The notes: generated from the sequence alone by a model not told the origin. 64,000 nucleotides of DNA from Amoebidium appalachense (GCA_963693365.1 CAVNZM010000013.1:8680001-8744000), one strand, 5' to 3'; positions 37,337 to 50,978 are shown, numbered from the stretch's first letter. A program made the numbers and translations.

Positions 37337-37640
37337 CTTCTCAATCTCTTGCTCTCTCCCTCCCTCCCTTCCCTCCCCGGCCTTCCCTCCCCCCCACCCC
37401 CTCTCCCCCCTCCCTCCCTCCCTCCCTCCCTCCCCCCCCCTCCCCCCCCTCCCCCCGGCTCTCCCTCCTTCACGTCTCCCCCTTTACCTCCTCCCCCTCT
37501 GCTTCTTCCTCCTCCCCACTCCGCTTCTAACCCCTCCCACTCCCTCTCTCCCAAGGGTCTCTCTCTCTCTGAGACTCTCCCTCTTGAGGCGTCCCTTCCC
37601 CACTCCCTCTCGCCCTCTTTCTCTTAGATCTCCCCCCCAA
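37337..37640. repeat. (CT)/(C) pyrimidine tract
   Basis: About 300 bp of CCCT- and CTCC-rich sequence with almost no purines. Open frames here encode only Pro/Ser/Leu repeats. Confidence 0.85.
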
Positions 37641-38709
37641 CCCCCCTCTGTATACGTAACACACAATGCAGTCCAGCAAGTTGGGCTGGCATGGCGCACC
37701 CGCATGCAATGGGTGTGCAGCTAGTGCACCAAGCTATTGTAATGAGCAAACAAATACGTCGTTCGGAAGAAATAACAGCCACTTGAACATCTCGCACATC
37801 ACTCGAAAGAAATTCACAGCGAATTCTCACACGACTCTGCTATCAGAGAAGATCCAGACCTAAACGAGCACTCAATACAGATTCTTCGTTTTAGCTGCTT
37901 AACTTGTGCACTCGGTGAAGTATGCAAACGCCCTACTTGCAGTGTGGTAGCGTTCGTGTGATGTGAGCACTTTTCATGCCATGTGCTCAAATAATTCTAA
38001 CACTCACACGAACGTGTTTACACCACAGGCGCAGCACACAGCCATCATAGGCATACAGACACACGTGAACGCACCAAGACCGACTCCCCCCCCCCCCCCC
38101 AACCCTCCCCACGTGCGCCTTCTGCACGGGGTCCCCCTCGCTAATATAGCATACTATCCGGAGATTCTCCATGATGCTGTACAGTGGAAGTGTTGTTGCC
38201 CCGACATTTTGTCATCTAGATAGCTGTCATATTTGAACATGCCAAGTTTAGCTTCTCGAACGCTCTAATGATACCGTAGGCTTACATACACACTGGTCCC
38301 TTAAATAAATGCAGATGCTTCTAAATTAAACTCTCTGCATAGCATCTAAATCAACCCGAAATAGCAACTCCTACTAAACGAACCATACTCGTTCCTTGAA
38401 TTTGAAGACAGAGAAGTGTTTGCCTTGGGTAAAACTAGACAGTGTCTACTACATGCCTATCACACCACGTTCACCTCTTTATATACGTGCTCGCGTACAC
38501 CTGCATCTTCTCGTACTCAACATTTTCTAAACTATATATGTGTAGGATTCTGCTACACTTTTTCGGATAGCCTGTCGTAAGGAAAAATACAAGTGCGGTA
38601 TCACACCTAGACCCTTGCGTGCATGGAATACCGAACAGCAACAGGTAGTTTCTAGACTAGCTCATCTTCACAACTGAGAAAAAGGAAGACAACAAACTTA
38701 ACTGCTCAC
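37641..38709. other. Spacer downstream of the FN3 gene
   Basis: Unique, slightly AT-rich sequence with a short C-run at 38087-38100. I see no gene, RNA or repeat family in it. Confidence 0.5.
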
Positions 38710-40675
38710 TCATTTTGTTTTGACGGTAACAATGTTAGACGGTTTAGATTTTGTCAGCCCGTTCTTTGTAGCCGCATAGACAACAAAACTATAGCTCTTT
38801 TTTTCCTTCAGCCCCTTCACGGTGTATGCTAGCGTGTTCACCCTCTGCATTGGTCCCGTGTAAGGCTGCTTGGTGGTTTCCAACTGCTGCACTATGTAGC
38901 CCACAGCCCCAGGTATGGCACTCCAAACCAGCTTGACCGAGGTTTTGGTCTCCAACACTCCGCTCACCTTAGGGATCTGAAGCTCAGAGGTGTCTATGGT
39001 GACCTTAAGGCTGGCAGGGGAGTCCACCAAAGTGGTTGCCTTGTTCCTCGCAACCAATGAGAATTCATACCGACTTGCGGGTTCCAAACCACCCCATGTG
39101 TACGTAAGTGCTGTCGTGTTGGCTGACGCACTCACGGGGGCGATTGATGTTGCACCACCTCCAATCGCTTTTCGAGTTATCACATAGTGTGATGCTCCGG
39201 TTATCTTTGTCCAAGTGAGCAACACCGAGGTAGGGCCGACTGCTTTGGACAAAACGAAGCTCGGTCGCGCTAATGGGACGGTGACGTTCACAGTATTGGA
39301 AAAGTCGGACACCCCTACTGCATTTATGGCGGTTACACGATATTGGTAGAAATTCCCAACCGGTGCACTGCTGTCCGTGTATTTGAGGTACGACTCCCAT
39401 TTGTTGAAGGTGAAGGTGGCATAGCGGGAAAACACGGCACCATTCAGGGCTCGGTAGATGGCATAGGAGGTCGGAGCCTTGTTTTCCGGCCATACCCCTC
39501 CTCCTGGCGACAGGAATATGGTGTTGCTGTTACCTATGCGTTCAAACAGGGATATTTCTGGTTTGTCTGGCTTGGCCGGAGCAGGCACGGGGGGTGTGTT
39601 GATGGTGACGGTGGGGGATGGGCCTGAGACCGACTCTAAGGCCCTATCCAAATCATAGAAGTTCCCCGACACATAATAGGAATACTGCGTTTCTGCGCTC
39701 AGGCTGTAGTCATTCATCTCCGTCGGCCCCTCAGAATTCCAAAAGATCCATTGCCATTCACCTACACCTCCCGTCTGCTTGTAGATGTTGTAGCCCCTGT
39801 TTGCGCACACACTTTCCCATTGCAGGAATGCCTTGTTGTAGTCCAAAATCGTCACGTTTAGCCACGTGGGGGCTTTGACCACACTGGAACCCCCATTGCC
39901 GCACGCACTGGTTGAGTTGCCTACTTGTCGTGTGCGTCGAATGATCACCCGCGACAAGGAATCGTTCTCGTGCAGGTCGATTTCGTCCTGTTCAGAAATA
40001 GTCGGTGAGCCTAGACATCCTGAGGCCTTCTATCTTCTTGCTGCTGTACCCATCACAATATGCCTCGTGTTGTTGACGTCGAAGTGTACACGTGTGCTAC
40101 GGTGCCTGTGTGTGACGGTGTGTGCGTGCGTGCGTGTGTGTGTGTGTGCGTTTGCGTATCAGCATGTGGGGCACGTGTGTGTGTATACGTTTGTGTGTGG
40201 TGTGTGGACCAGGTGTGTATAGTAGTGATTTATGTGTGTGTGCGTCTGGTGCGCGCGCACACGCCTGCACCTGTATCTGTGGAGCGTCTACATGTGCCTG
40301 GTGCGTGTGGTGTGCGGTATGACACTCTGCCGGTGGGCAAGCATGTACGGTACGCACGATGGTGCAGGTGTGTGGTAGTACGTGTGATGGTGTGCGCTAC
40401 ACAAGGCCTCCTAGATGCAACGCTACAGCATGCATGTGCATGTGTGTGTGCATGTGCATCAGCATGAGCGTGTGCATGCGTGTATGTGTTTGTTTGGGGG
40501 GAGGGAGGGGGGGGGGGGGGGGGGGGGGTTGTGCTTGAGAGCGTTCATGTGGAAGTTCGTGCGTGTTTGAGTGTGCCTGTTCATGTTTGTGTGTTACCTC
40601 CTGTGTTGCGACAGTCACGGGGACCAGGTGGATTGACAGCAGAACGACTGCTGCATTGATGGCCCACTGGTACAT
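38710..40675 (-). CDS. Secreted protein with four fibronectin type III domains
   Basis: Exon 1 (40675-40598) encodes a signal peptide (MYQWAINAAVVLLSIHLVPV) and ends TVATQE at donor GTAACA. Exon 2 (39987-38710) starts after CTGAACAG with DEIDLHENDS, in phase 0. The total is 451 aa. Four FN3-like modules follow one another at about 64-157, 166-264, 265-358 and 359-451. Each has the Trp of strand B (for example FLQWES, LLTWTK, KLVWSA), the Tyr-x-Tyr or Tyr-x-Val pattern of the later strands (YQYRVTAINAVG, YEFSLVARN, YSFVVYAATKNG) and a closing Val-Thr-Val. No membrane anchor is seen, so the protein is probably exported or bound to the cell surface for adhesion. The intron of 610 bp carries (TG)n and poly-G. 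Confidence 0.88.
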
Positions 40676-41092
40676 GTTCTCTATTTTTAAGTTAACCTCA
40701 TCACTAGTTTAAGCTCGACTAGTAACATTTAGCCCGCCTGTAAGACCGCTTCTAAAGCCACACCAACCACACACGTGAATGTTGCCTGGGTTGGACCGAT
40801 ATCAGTTCAACAGCAACTGTGACTTTTTTTGAGAGGGCCGTGACTGTGAGCACACACGATTCTGGCTGGCTCAGCTGGCTAAACCCTCGCTGGAGGGTTG
40901 AAATTTTAAATTATCGATTATGTTATATTATAGGGTTTACACACTTTTTATTGCGTGGACATTGCCGGAGGCCCAGCCACATTCGACGGCCTACTGCGTT
41001 TTCCAGCACAGCCAATCAAATGCAGCCAGTGACATATGTACATGCTAGGCAACAATGAGCGCCATCGTAGTATCTGACACCCCTATTACATA

Positions 41093-41467
41093 TTATGGGT
41101 AAGCAGATGCTAGCATCGGTAGCTCCGACAGAAAGTTAAGGCACCGGATCACAATATCATACTGTGCAGCATTAATAAGGTGATCTAGGATAGTCATCTT
41201 AAAACGGATATATTGAGGAAGAGATGAAGAAAAGAGAATAAAACCGCCAATAACCTCCGGTTCTAATACATTAGCTAACAGGTTGCATTTATTGATAGAT
41301 ATGCAGCCGCGAGTAAACCGCCCCCCACACATATTACACATACGAGCAGGAGACACCAGAAACCGATTACACCGCCAAGCCATAATCATCTTTGCGTTTT
41401 TACACCACACCACATTACGAATAAACGAATCTATGTATGAACGAGACTCTCTAACCGTATCCGCCAT
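41093..41467 (-). CDS. Hypothetical protein, unsupported
   Basis: A 124-codon open frame starts at ATG 41467 (MADTVRESRSYIDSFIRN), with a TATATATA stretch just upstream. It has a Cys cluster (CNMCGG...CISINKC) and a hydrophobic C-terminal half (GGFILFSSSLPQYIRF). Base use is AT-rich, unlike the other exons here, so it could be a fragment of a mobile element or chance. I recognise no family. Confidence 0.3.
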   Translation of the reverse strand: MADTVRESRSYIDSFIRNVVWCKNAKMIMAWRCNRFLVSPARMCNMCGGRFTRGCISINKCNLLANVLEPEVIGGFILFSSSLPQYIRFKMTILDHLINAAQYDIVIRCLNFLSELPMLASAYP

Positions 41468-42639
41468 CTTATATTATATATATGTTTAAAGTATAACATT
41501 ACAATTTAGTTTTTTGAAGTTTTTATCTTTTTCCATAAAACTGGACCAACTACTAGTAGTCATTTTCCTGATTCAATTCCGATTGTAAATTGGTATAAAG
41601 AGCCTTTATATAGACAACAATTGTCCTTTATGATTGGTAGACAGTGGAATAGATCACGCCTGGGAGAATGGTTGGGGGAATTCCAGCCAAGCCGCCTTCC
41701 GGAGCAATTTCGGCGCGGCTCGGCTGAGGAGGATTCCGGCTGGCTATGTAGCCGAGCCATAACAGCCCTGTTGCAGACCCCCGGGGATAAGCTGGTCACA
41801 ACGGGAGAATAAAATCATCCAATGAAAGGCAATCATCTGCTCGCCCTAGATAGATCCATTTATTGCCAGCCGATCATGATCCCCCCCCCCCCCCTCCCCC
41901 CCCCCCCCCCCCCCTCCTGTCACACCTCCTTGTAGTCTTCCCCTCCAAGGACCTCCTCCCTCCCCCCCCCCACTCTTCCCCTCCCTCCCCCCCCCCCTGC
42001 TTCCCCCCCCCCCCCACCCCACCCCCCCCACCCCCAATCCCTGCCCTCCCCCCCCCCCTCCCCCCCCTCCCCCCTTCTCACTTTCAGCCCCCGCCCGTAC
42101 CCCCTGCTCCCACGCGGTACCCATATTCCCCATAATTATAAAAACACCCCAGTGACCTAGACGCGTGCTGCCCAGCCTAGCCACGTAAATACATTTACAC
42201 AGACGGTGTGGACATACAAGCACACAAAAACGTGCACTCACAGACACACCTCCAAGAGGGGGCCCGTGGGGGAAGAGGGGTGTCTCTCCCCCCTCTCTCT
42301 CTCTCCCTCAGAGGCTCCCTCTCCCTCTCTCTCTCCCTCCCTCTCCCCCTTCTCTCTCTCTCCCCCCCCCCCCCCCCCCCCTCCTCCTCCCTCCCTCCCT
42401 CCCTAGCTCCCTCCTCTCATCTCCTGTCGAGTGCTCTCCTCTTTCGCTCTCCTCTCCCCCCCCTCCCCCCCATCCCCACCCCCGGGCCCTCTCTCCCCAA
42501 TTTTCTCGAGACAGATAGAGGACGGGGGTTGGAACACGGTAAGCATTTGTGTGTTTGCTCGTACATATGAGGTCCTCGGAAGACGCTGGGGAAGGAAGAG
42601 GAGGAGGGGCAATTGACACAAAATGGAAGAGAGACAGAT

Positions 42640-42805
42640 GTATATATATATATATATATATATGTATATACATCATGATATCATAGTATATGAAATATAT
42701 AATAGTATGATATATAATAGTATATCATATATGATATATATATATATACATATCATATATCATTATATATATCTATATATGATATACTGATGATATATAT
42801 ATATG
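42640..42805. repeat. (AT)n microsatellite
   Basis: About 165 bp of TA-rich repeat (ATATATGATATA variants), cruciform-prone. Confidence 0.9.
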
Positions 42806-43971
42806 GGGTGGGAGAGGGGGTGGGAGAGGGGGGAGAGGGGGGGAGGGTGTGGAGGGAAAGGAGAGGAGAGAGAGAGAGCCCGACACATAGAAAAAGGGCT
42901 TTTCAGCGAGAGCAGGTAAAGGAAGAGAGACACAAAGAGCCTGAGAGAAATTAGAGAGTGAGAAAGAGAGGGGGTCCTTTTTGGATACCGAGAGGAATAC
43001 ACGCACACACGTTTTCATAAATAATTCCTCGGGCGGGTCATCAGTGCAAGCAGCCACCCCGGAGCCATAAAAATAAAGAACGACAAATTCATGGACAAAT
43101 CGACGAGGCAACTCTTTGAAAAGTTTTACGACGATCATGGCTCGGATTAAAAGCCGCTCTGCAGGCCTCTTCCCCTTCAAAAAAAAAAAAAAAAAAAAAA
43201 AAGAACTGGAGAAGAGGAAAGCTTTGGGTGAATTGGAAGAAAAGGGAAAAAACCCTCCAAGTGGGACAAGGTTTCGGTTCGACCCACTCAGCCATTCAGA
43301 TTCTCCGTACGAGAAACCCGATGAGGTTTTGGGCTCTGTGTGCGTGTGTGTGTGTGTGTGTGTTTTGGGGAGGGGGGGGTCTATGAGTCCATTGACTTGA
43401 TTACTACCATGTTACCTCGGCTGCGGTATTGACAGTGAGTATGTAAAGGTTTTTTGACACTTTATTGTTCCATCTGGTGCATAATATCATATGACCCGTA
43501 TATACTCCACACAACAACACAAAAAAAGGACCATCAGGTGCACACAGTGCAGGATGATTCTGCACAGAACGTTCCAGAAACCACCACTTGGGCATAGACG
43601 ATCCAAATGCCCCCACGGCACATGGCTACCTGGTGGGCAAAAGGAGACACAGCCGGCTGGCAGCCACTGCAGGGAGGGACTCGTGTTAGTAGTGTAGAGG
43701 CAAGTGTGGGGTGTGTCTAATAAATGGGGTGGTCTATGGTGTCTGAACAATCGATGGGGGGGGGGGGGAACCATAAAAAACTTTGTGCTATCTGTCGAGC
43801 AAATATCGGCCAATCCCGACACTCTTGAATATCCCGGCAAATAAAGGACCGGGCAGGCCGTGGTTGTAGAGAACCGGACGAGATTGTATGAGAGGCAGAG
43901 GGGGGAGGGGGGGGGGGGGGGGGGGTTGATTCCCCTTTGTTTGTTTTTTTTTTTTTTTTTGGGGGGGGAGA

Positions 43972-44003
<32 letters not shown>

Positions 44004-44151
44004 ACATTTGGTTTTTAATATTTTCAAATATGTAGAACGACAAGGGGAAAAGGGGAGGAGGGGGGAGGGGGGATAGGTTCTTTTATGTTACATAACGACG
44101 AGACTGGGGTGTGAGTGTTGGGGGGGGGGGGAGGGGAGGGGGGCAACCTTC

Positions 44152-44450
44152 TCAGAGCTCAAGCCAGACAGGGAAGAAGCCGTGGGCCAGACGGGTGTAT
44201 GTGGCCTTTGTGTTTGAGGGCATGTCTCTGTAGCTGCACATGTTGTGGTCCACCTCCACCGCACGGTTCCACCACTTGGTGAACCCCTCCATCTCGATAA
44301 ACCGCTCGATCTGGGCAGGTGGGGGTTAGGTGGTGCATTAGCCCCAGTGGGGATGTGGTGAAAAGAATCAAATTGTGTTAAATTTCGGCCCAAAGTGTGG
44401 GTGGATGGTGGCTGGTTTACACGTGCATGCTTGTGGAACGAATATGATCT

Positions 44451-44481
<31 letters not shown>

Positions 44482-46019
44482 CCTCCCCCTCCCTCTCCAA
44501 AAAAAAAAAAAAAAAAAGAAAGAAAGAAAAAAAAAAAAGGAAAGAAAAAACTTTCTTCCTTTTTTCTCTTTTTTTTGGGGGGGGGGGGGTCTTTCTTTTT
44601 GGGGGAGGGGGGGGGGGGGGGGGGGGGTTTTGGGGGGGGGGGGGGAGGGGGGAGGGGGGAAGGGGCTTGTTACCTCGTTCTTGTAGTCGTAGTAGAAGTC
44701 CCCGTTGGAGGTCGACACCAGCAGCATCATGTGGTTCTCATCGGTGGCAATCACGTACTTGTACTGGGGAGACAAGGGTCACTACTACCGTGGTATAGTC
44801 TCGTGAACTCTTCTTTATTTTCTTTTTTTTTTGTTTGGATGGGGGGTGGATTTGGTTAACGGGAAGTGAAGCATGGTTAACCGAATTTTACCTTGAAGTG
44901 GTAGGGGGTCTTACTAACGGGTGGGTGTAAGTATTTTATAACAACCTGGAGTGATTAGAGTTGATAAGGGTATACCAATCAACTGGTAAGCAAGGGGATT
45001 GCAACTATTAAGGTCATCGCAAAACCCTGAGCTGGCAGTGATCTACAAAGTGAGCGGGGAGAATAGCTGGCGTTGTGGGTGTATAAGATAGGAATGATGG
45101 GTTTGTGCAATACCGGAACAGTTCTGATCAATAAACCCAAAAGTGAAGGTAACGCATGCCGGGGATAGATGTGACATGGCACCCACCAGGTTTGTCTCAC
45201 GGTCCACAGGCCCAACCTTCATGATCCGCACTGCGGTTGGTGGAGGGGGGGGGAGGGAGGGGAGGGGTTAAAGGGTAGTAAGACACTGTAGCGCAAGCAA
45301 GACGGATACCCATTGCTTTTCAACGGCGGTAAACAAAACATGTGCACGGGGCACAGAGTGTACTGCAGTGTGCACCAGAGGCCATCCCTGGCGAATGACA
45401 TGGGGATATGCCCCAGCATGCAGGTTGTGTTCTTGCCTAACACAGGGCCACTTAGCTTACATTCCGCCTCCCCCCTCCCCCCAAATTCTTATCCCCCTGG
45501 CTTGCCCTCACCTCCCCTGCACATGTGCCTCCCCCCCCCCCCCCCCCCCAAAAAAAAAAAAAAAAAAAAAAAAATTAAATAAAGATAAGAAAAGCACTCA
45601 CGCTTGAGGCCGTTGATCAGCTCGGACTCAGCATTGCTGAAGGTCAGCTCCCCGGGCACATGTGGGTCCTCTTGAAGCAGCGTGTGCTGGCCCTGCTGCA
45701 GCTTGCCTGCAGGAGGGTGGGCATTGGCAATGTAAAGAGTGTGAGCACCGGCATGATCAGGGGTGTTAAGGGGGCATAGCATAATTTGATTGCGCAAAAA
45801 AGGGCGGGTCTACAAAATCTTAAAGGTCAGGGTGGACCATGTGACTGCATAAGCAGCACTGGACACCACAAGGTGGGGAGGATGCTGTAGGCAGAGAGAA
45901 TGAAATGTGTGCAAATGGGGCCTTTCACATTGAAAAGCAAGAGAAAGAACTTGGGTTGTGGGCCAAATATGCGAGCTCTCGCACTCTTGGGGTGTATCCA
46001 TTTTCCCGTCTTTTCTTTT

Positions 46020-46064
<45 letters not shown>

Positions 46065-46072
46065 TGTGTGTG

Positions 46073-46115
<43 letters not shown>

Positions 46116-47612
46116 GCATACCATCGGGCACAGTAATCTTTGACGAGTCACATGTCAGTGTCTTGCCGTCCTCACCCACAGAGACTGAAGAGGAGGGAGG
46201 GGGAGGACAGGGGGGGGGGGGTTGTCAGTATGCGTAGTAGCCGGGGCCTGGCTTAGAATCAACATAAGACTATAACCAAACGGTCTACCTGACATCCTCT
46301 CCTGTCTACTCATATGAGTATTCCCAAGATCCACCGGCTTATAATGAACAAGAGCTGTGCAGAAAAAAAATGATGGATAATGTGCTGCTAGGTGGTACCA
46401 ACTTCAGAGAGACGGGTTGTGTAGTTCCCTTTTTTTGTTTTGTATTTTTCCCTAAAACACCGCCCACGGTCTGTCAGATTCTTTATTTGGCCGGAAAATA
46501 TCCGCCAGTCCGGATAATCGTTCCTACCGTACATCCCCCCCCCCCCCCCCCCCCCTTTTTTTTTCTTTTCCCTCCTCCAAAAAAAAAAAAAAAAAAAGAG
46601 GGGGGGGGGGGGGGGGAGATATGGGGGGATTATTACAGTCGCAGGACAGGCAGCGTGCATTGTAAGTGAAGTTGTTGAAGACCTCTGTCATGCCGTTGTG
46701 CGCCATCTTGGGGGAAAGAGGGTCAGCTAGGGGGATGCAAGTAGGGCTGAATGGGGTTAAACTCTTCAATGTGCCTAATGTTCCTTGTGGATCATGTTGA
46801 TATGGGAGAGTGTATGTAAATATTGAATAGAAGGGGGGGGGGGGGAGGAGGGGGAAGGCAGCAGAGTGTCGATGCTTGCGTAATTGGCAGTGACTCTCTT
46901 GTGTCTATAGATAGGAAGGAGGGACAGAAAGGAAAGGGCTAAACTGAGGGGTGGCGCATGTTGAGGGACAAGAGAGAAGTGAAGGGTTGGGTAGAAACGG
47001 AAGCGGAGTCGGGGTGAAAGGGCACCAGAGAGAAAAAGAAGGGCAGGGGGGAGGGGGGAGGAGGAGGGAGGGCCCCAGGGGGAAGGGGGGGGGGGGGATG
47101 TACCTGGTAGAAGCGGCCAGCCATGTGTTTGAGGTTGAGGCTGGGCACGGAGGGGGGCACGTGGTGGCGGTAGTTGCAGTGGTGGTGGGCCATGTGCATG
47201 GGCCGGTTGAAGTGCCGGTCAAAGCCCATCTCATTAAGACGGCGCAGAACCTGCAGGTGTGTGCAGTGTGTCAGTTCAATGTGAAGTCATGCAGTTTTTT
47301 CATGTGAATTCATTTCAACTTCAAGTTCGTTCAATCCTCTCATTCGGCTGCACTTATCTTAGAAGACTGGGAAAAGATGTGTGTGTGTGTGTAATTTTGT
47401 ATTTTTTATCTATACTATCGGAATTTTTTTTTCCCTTTCTTTTTTTTTTTTGGGGGGGGGGGGGGGGGGGGAGAAGAGAGAAGGGGGAGAGGGGTGGGGT
47501 GGGGTGGGGTGGGGGGGGAGATGTGTGTAAAAAGACTGCGGGTGGGCATGTGCGTGTGTGTAAATGTATTTTTTTTGTTTGTTTGTTTTCGGCAACGGAT
47601 TTTTTTTTTTTT

Positions 47613-47643
<31 letters not shown>

Positions 47644-49569
47644 ATGTGGAGGGAGGGGGCCAGAGACTTCCTCTTTACCGAAAGTTTTTATTTATTTTAC
47701 TTTTTTTTTTTGGGGGGGGGGGGGGGAGGAGCGGGTGGGGGAAGGGGGAGGAGGGAGGGGGAGAGGGGAGGGGTCAAGGAGCGGGGGGGGGGGAGAGGGG
47801 GGGGGGAGGGGCTTATATAAGAAAGTTTTTTTTTTTTTTTTTTTTTTTGTGGGGGGGGGGGGGGGGGAGGAAGGGAGGGGGGATAGGGGGGCTGAAACTT
47901 TCCGTTTTGTTTTTCGGAGAAGGGGAGGTAGACTTGAAAGTGTGCGAGCGAGAGTAATTTTTTTTTTGGCGGGGGGAGAGGGGACAGGGGGGGGGGGGGG
48001 GGGGGGGGGTACACACATGCTTCTCGTGGTGGCGGAATGCCTCGGGGGAGCGAGCAAGGACAAACAGGGACAGGCCGTGGGGGTCCGTCATGACCATGTA
48101 GTCGTACTGCTGTTTGCTCTTGCGTTTATCTTCCTCATCATCAGTGGGTGCAGGGTCAGAGGAGGACTGAGGCCCAACTTCCACAATCATGACTGGGGGT
48201 GGCTGGGTCAGCATGGCCTATGCACACACAGGCACAGGCACACACATGCATAAGTGCAATCACACACATGCACCCACGCGGATGATGTGCACATACATAC
48301 CCATGCGCATGCACACACACACATGCATCAATGTGCACCCATGCGCATGCGCACATACACACACACACGAACACACGAGCGCAGACACATGCACAGATGC
48401 ACACGCACACACCCAGACACACATGCACCCACGGGCGCAGACACGCGCACAGGCACACCCACAGGCACATATAGACACACGTGCAGCCACACATGTTTAC
48501 TGCATTTACCACACGTACAGTTTGGCATCATGGTCTCGGTCTGCTGCTGGCGGCGGAACATGCGCTGGGGCCCAGCCATGGTGGCATGCAGCAGGCCGGG
48601 CAGAGACGTGTTGACCACGTGGTACTGCCCGGACATCACGATCAGCCCGTCGGACACCTGGGGGGGGAGGGGGAGGGGGAGTTAGGATGGGCACAGGGCG
48701 GAGAAGAAGGACATGAGGGTATGGTGAGGCACAGGTGATACACCAGAAGACACAGCAAAGCCTATACTCTGTGGGTGTGCGCAAGTGTGTGCGTGGGTGA
48801 ATGAGGTGTGTGTGTGTGTGTGTGTGTGCATGAGGGGGGGGGGGAGGGGGGGGCCAGGATATACAGAGGGGATATACAGACCATGCTGCCGGCCACCCAG
48901 TTGAAGGTGGTGTTGCCTGCGCCGCGGTAGACTGCAGGGGGGAGGGTCAGGTCGGGTGAATGGGGGCCTTATGCCCAACACAACACATGGCTGCATAAAA
49001 GAGCATGACAGTGTATGAAATCTAGACCATTTGCGGCAATAGTGTATGTTCATCGAACCACTAGATGCACGATGTTGCTCATGCTGCAGGTTGCATGGTC
49101 GTGTGGGCGGCAGTGATAGGTTTGTCTTTGTGTGTGTCGGTGAATCTTTTACATAACAGCGGAGGGCCAGGGGAGGGGAGGGGGGGGGGGGGGGGGGGGG
49201 GAGGATGAGTGGGAGGGAGAGGAGTGGGAGGGAGGGGAGGTTTTTCCCGGGAGGGCAAAGGAGAGGCTAAGGTGACCAAGGAATGGCGGTGTGATGATGG
49301 GAGGAGTAGGAACACTGGGGGAGGGGGGGGGGGGGGGGGGGGGGAGGGGGGGGTTACATACTGTCTGTTGTGTAGCAGGTTGCATCTGCACCGCCCTCAG
49401 ACAGCACCTTGGTGGCCAGGTTGGTGTACAACTGGTACCTGGGGGGGGGGGGGGGGGGGGGGATGGGGTAATCACACAATTTAATAACAATCATGTGTAC
49501 ATATTGTGTGTGTGTGTGTGTGTGTGTGTGCATGTGTGCACGTGTGCATGTGTGTGTGTCGGGGAGAGG

Positions 49570-49602
<33 letters not shown>

Positions 49603-50269
49603 CTACATTGAGGATTATGGAAGATGGGAATTCTGTGTGCCCCGTCCCGTGTACCCTTTCCCCCCTCCCCCCCTTCCCCTCCAAAAAAAAATAAAAATAA
49701 AAATAAAGAACACCTGTAGAATACAATCTCCCCCTGTGGTTTGAACATCGGTGTATTACAGTCGGCTCAATGCCACAACACCCAAGTGGGTGGCATCGGT
49801 GGCCAGAGGGCAGGCCAGGATGAAACATGGGGAGAGGAGAGAGGACTAGACACGAGGAAGCACCAGGAAAGCCACATCAAGCAAAAATTACTGTTACGTC
49901 AGGTAGCAACTGCCGATGCACTATTAGCGATTTTTTTGATCTTGGGGAGGAAGAGTGGAAGGGAGGTGGGGGGAGGGTGGGGAAGGGGGAGATTTGAGCA
50001 CACACATACCATCTGCCCAGCATGCGGTTGGGGTCGAGGGACATCACAGGGCGCAGCTTGTGGCCGTGCCTGTGCTTCTCTGCCTCCTTGCGCCTGCGCC
50101 TCTCCTCCTCCCGCCTCCTCTCCCTCTCCCTCTCTGCCCCCCTCCTGCCCTCCTCCATCTCCCCCTCACTCTCGTGCCTGACTGCCACCCCCATCAGCTG
50201 TTGGCGCCACTCGGAGATCTGCTGCTGCACCTCACTGCTACTGCTGCCACTGGGCCCCTGCAGCCTGGT

Positions 50270-50324
<55 letters not shown>

Positions 50325-50978
50325 GAGGGGGATAGCTAGGGGTGAGTGTTGTGTGTGGGTGCCGCTTCATTTTACAGTATTTCATTTTATCGTATTTGAT
50401 TATTTGGTTTGTTTTTTTTTTGTTTTTGTTTCTTTTTGGGGGGGGGAGGGGGGGAGGGAGGGGGAGGAATAGCTAGGGGTGAGTGTTGTGTGTGGGTGCC
50501 GCTTCTTAATTTTAATATTATTTTATTTTATCGTATTTGATGATTTGTTTCGTTTGTTTGTTTGTTTGTTTGTTTTTTTTGTTTATGTGTTTATGTGGGG
50601 GGGGGGGGGGGGGGGGGGGGGGACCTGAAGGAAATATAGTTCGGGGAACAAGCACTCGGAACCCAATGCACTCCTTCTTCATGGTTTTAGCACTGCTTTA
50701 GTATTCTTGTGGATATCTTTTAGCAAATGATACTGTTTTGTGTATGGAAACGGGTGAAAAGAAAAGACAAATTCCGACTCGAAAAGAAAAGATGGGGAGA
50801 TATAGCGCATATCCTTTTGGTGCACTTCAGTTACTAGAGTGCAAACCGCCTTAACTGCCTTCAAAAAAACAGAACCCTGCAGCACTGCAACAGGTTGACG
50901 GACACAAACAGAAAGCACACCCACATACCCGAACGCAGAGGCTGCAGCGGCGCAGAGAAGCACACCCAGCAACTTCAT
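44152..50978 (-). CDS. Two-domain lipocalin A, secreted, 13 exons
   Basis: Lipocalins are eight-strand barrels that bind small hydrophobic ligands; this one should enter the secretory route (MKLLGVLLCAAAASAFG). Exons: 50978-50929, 50264-50010, 49438-49362, 48931-48882, 48657-48510, 48192-48017, 47250-47104, 46706-46637, 46184-46122, 45706-45602, 45230-45187, 44763-44674, 44310-44152; phases agree, 477 aa. Domain 1 opens with the G-x-W motif (MLGRWYQLYTN, 98-108) and carries the late-strand Y-x-Y motif (YDYMVMTDP, from 223). Domain 2 opens with MAGRFYQ (295-301) and has YKYVIATD (from 396). Each domain ends with H-x2-C-x-Y-R (HHHCNYR, HNMCSYR), the Cys probably bonding an early-strand Cys (DATC, ARC). 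Residues about 55-90 form a charged Glu/Arg-rich helix that the partner gene lacks. It diverges from lipocalin B across 1.36 kb. Its ligand is unknown. Confidence 0.9.
50331..50545. repeat. Tandem duplication in lipocalin A intron 1
   Basis: Two copies of a segment starting ATAGCTAGGGGTGAGTGTTG are offset by about 135 bp and separated by poly-T/poly-G. Both end in a TTTTATCGTATTTGATNATTTG stretch. Confidence 0.85.

Larger units (their letters stand above)
40676..44151. other. Spacer between the FN3 gene and lipocalin gene A
   Basis: It contains one unexplained AT-rich open frame (41093-41467), a C-rich block (41880-42075), CT-rich and GA-rich blocks (42280-42470, 42790-42960), an (AT)n block and poly-T/poly-G composites (43905-43998) just below the lipocalin stop. 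Nothing else is supported as a gene. Confidence 0.5.

Noticed and set aside
36391-37554. The full 387-codon frame as one protein including the Gly/Arg-rich start
   Set aside because: The first 146 codons are the complement of a CT-rich tract. The conserved b561-like part begins at the ATG at 37116.
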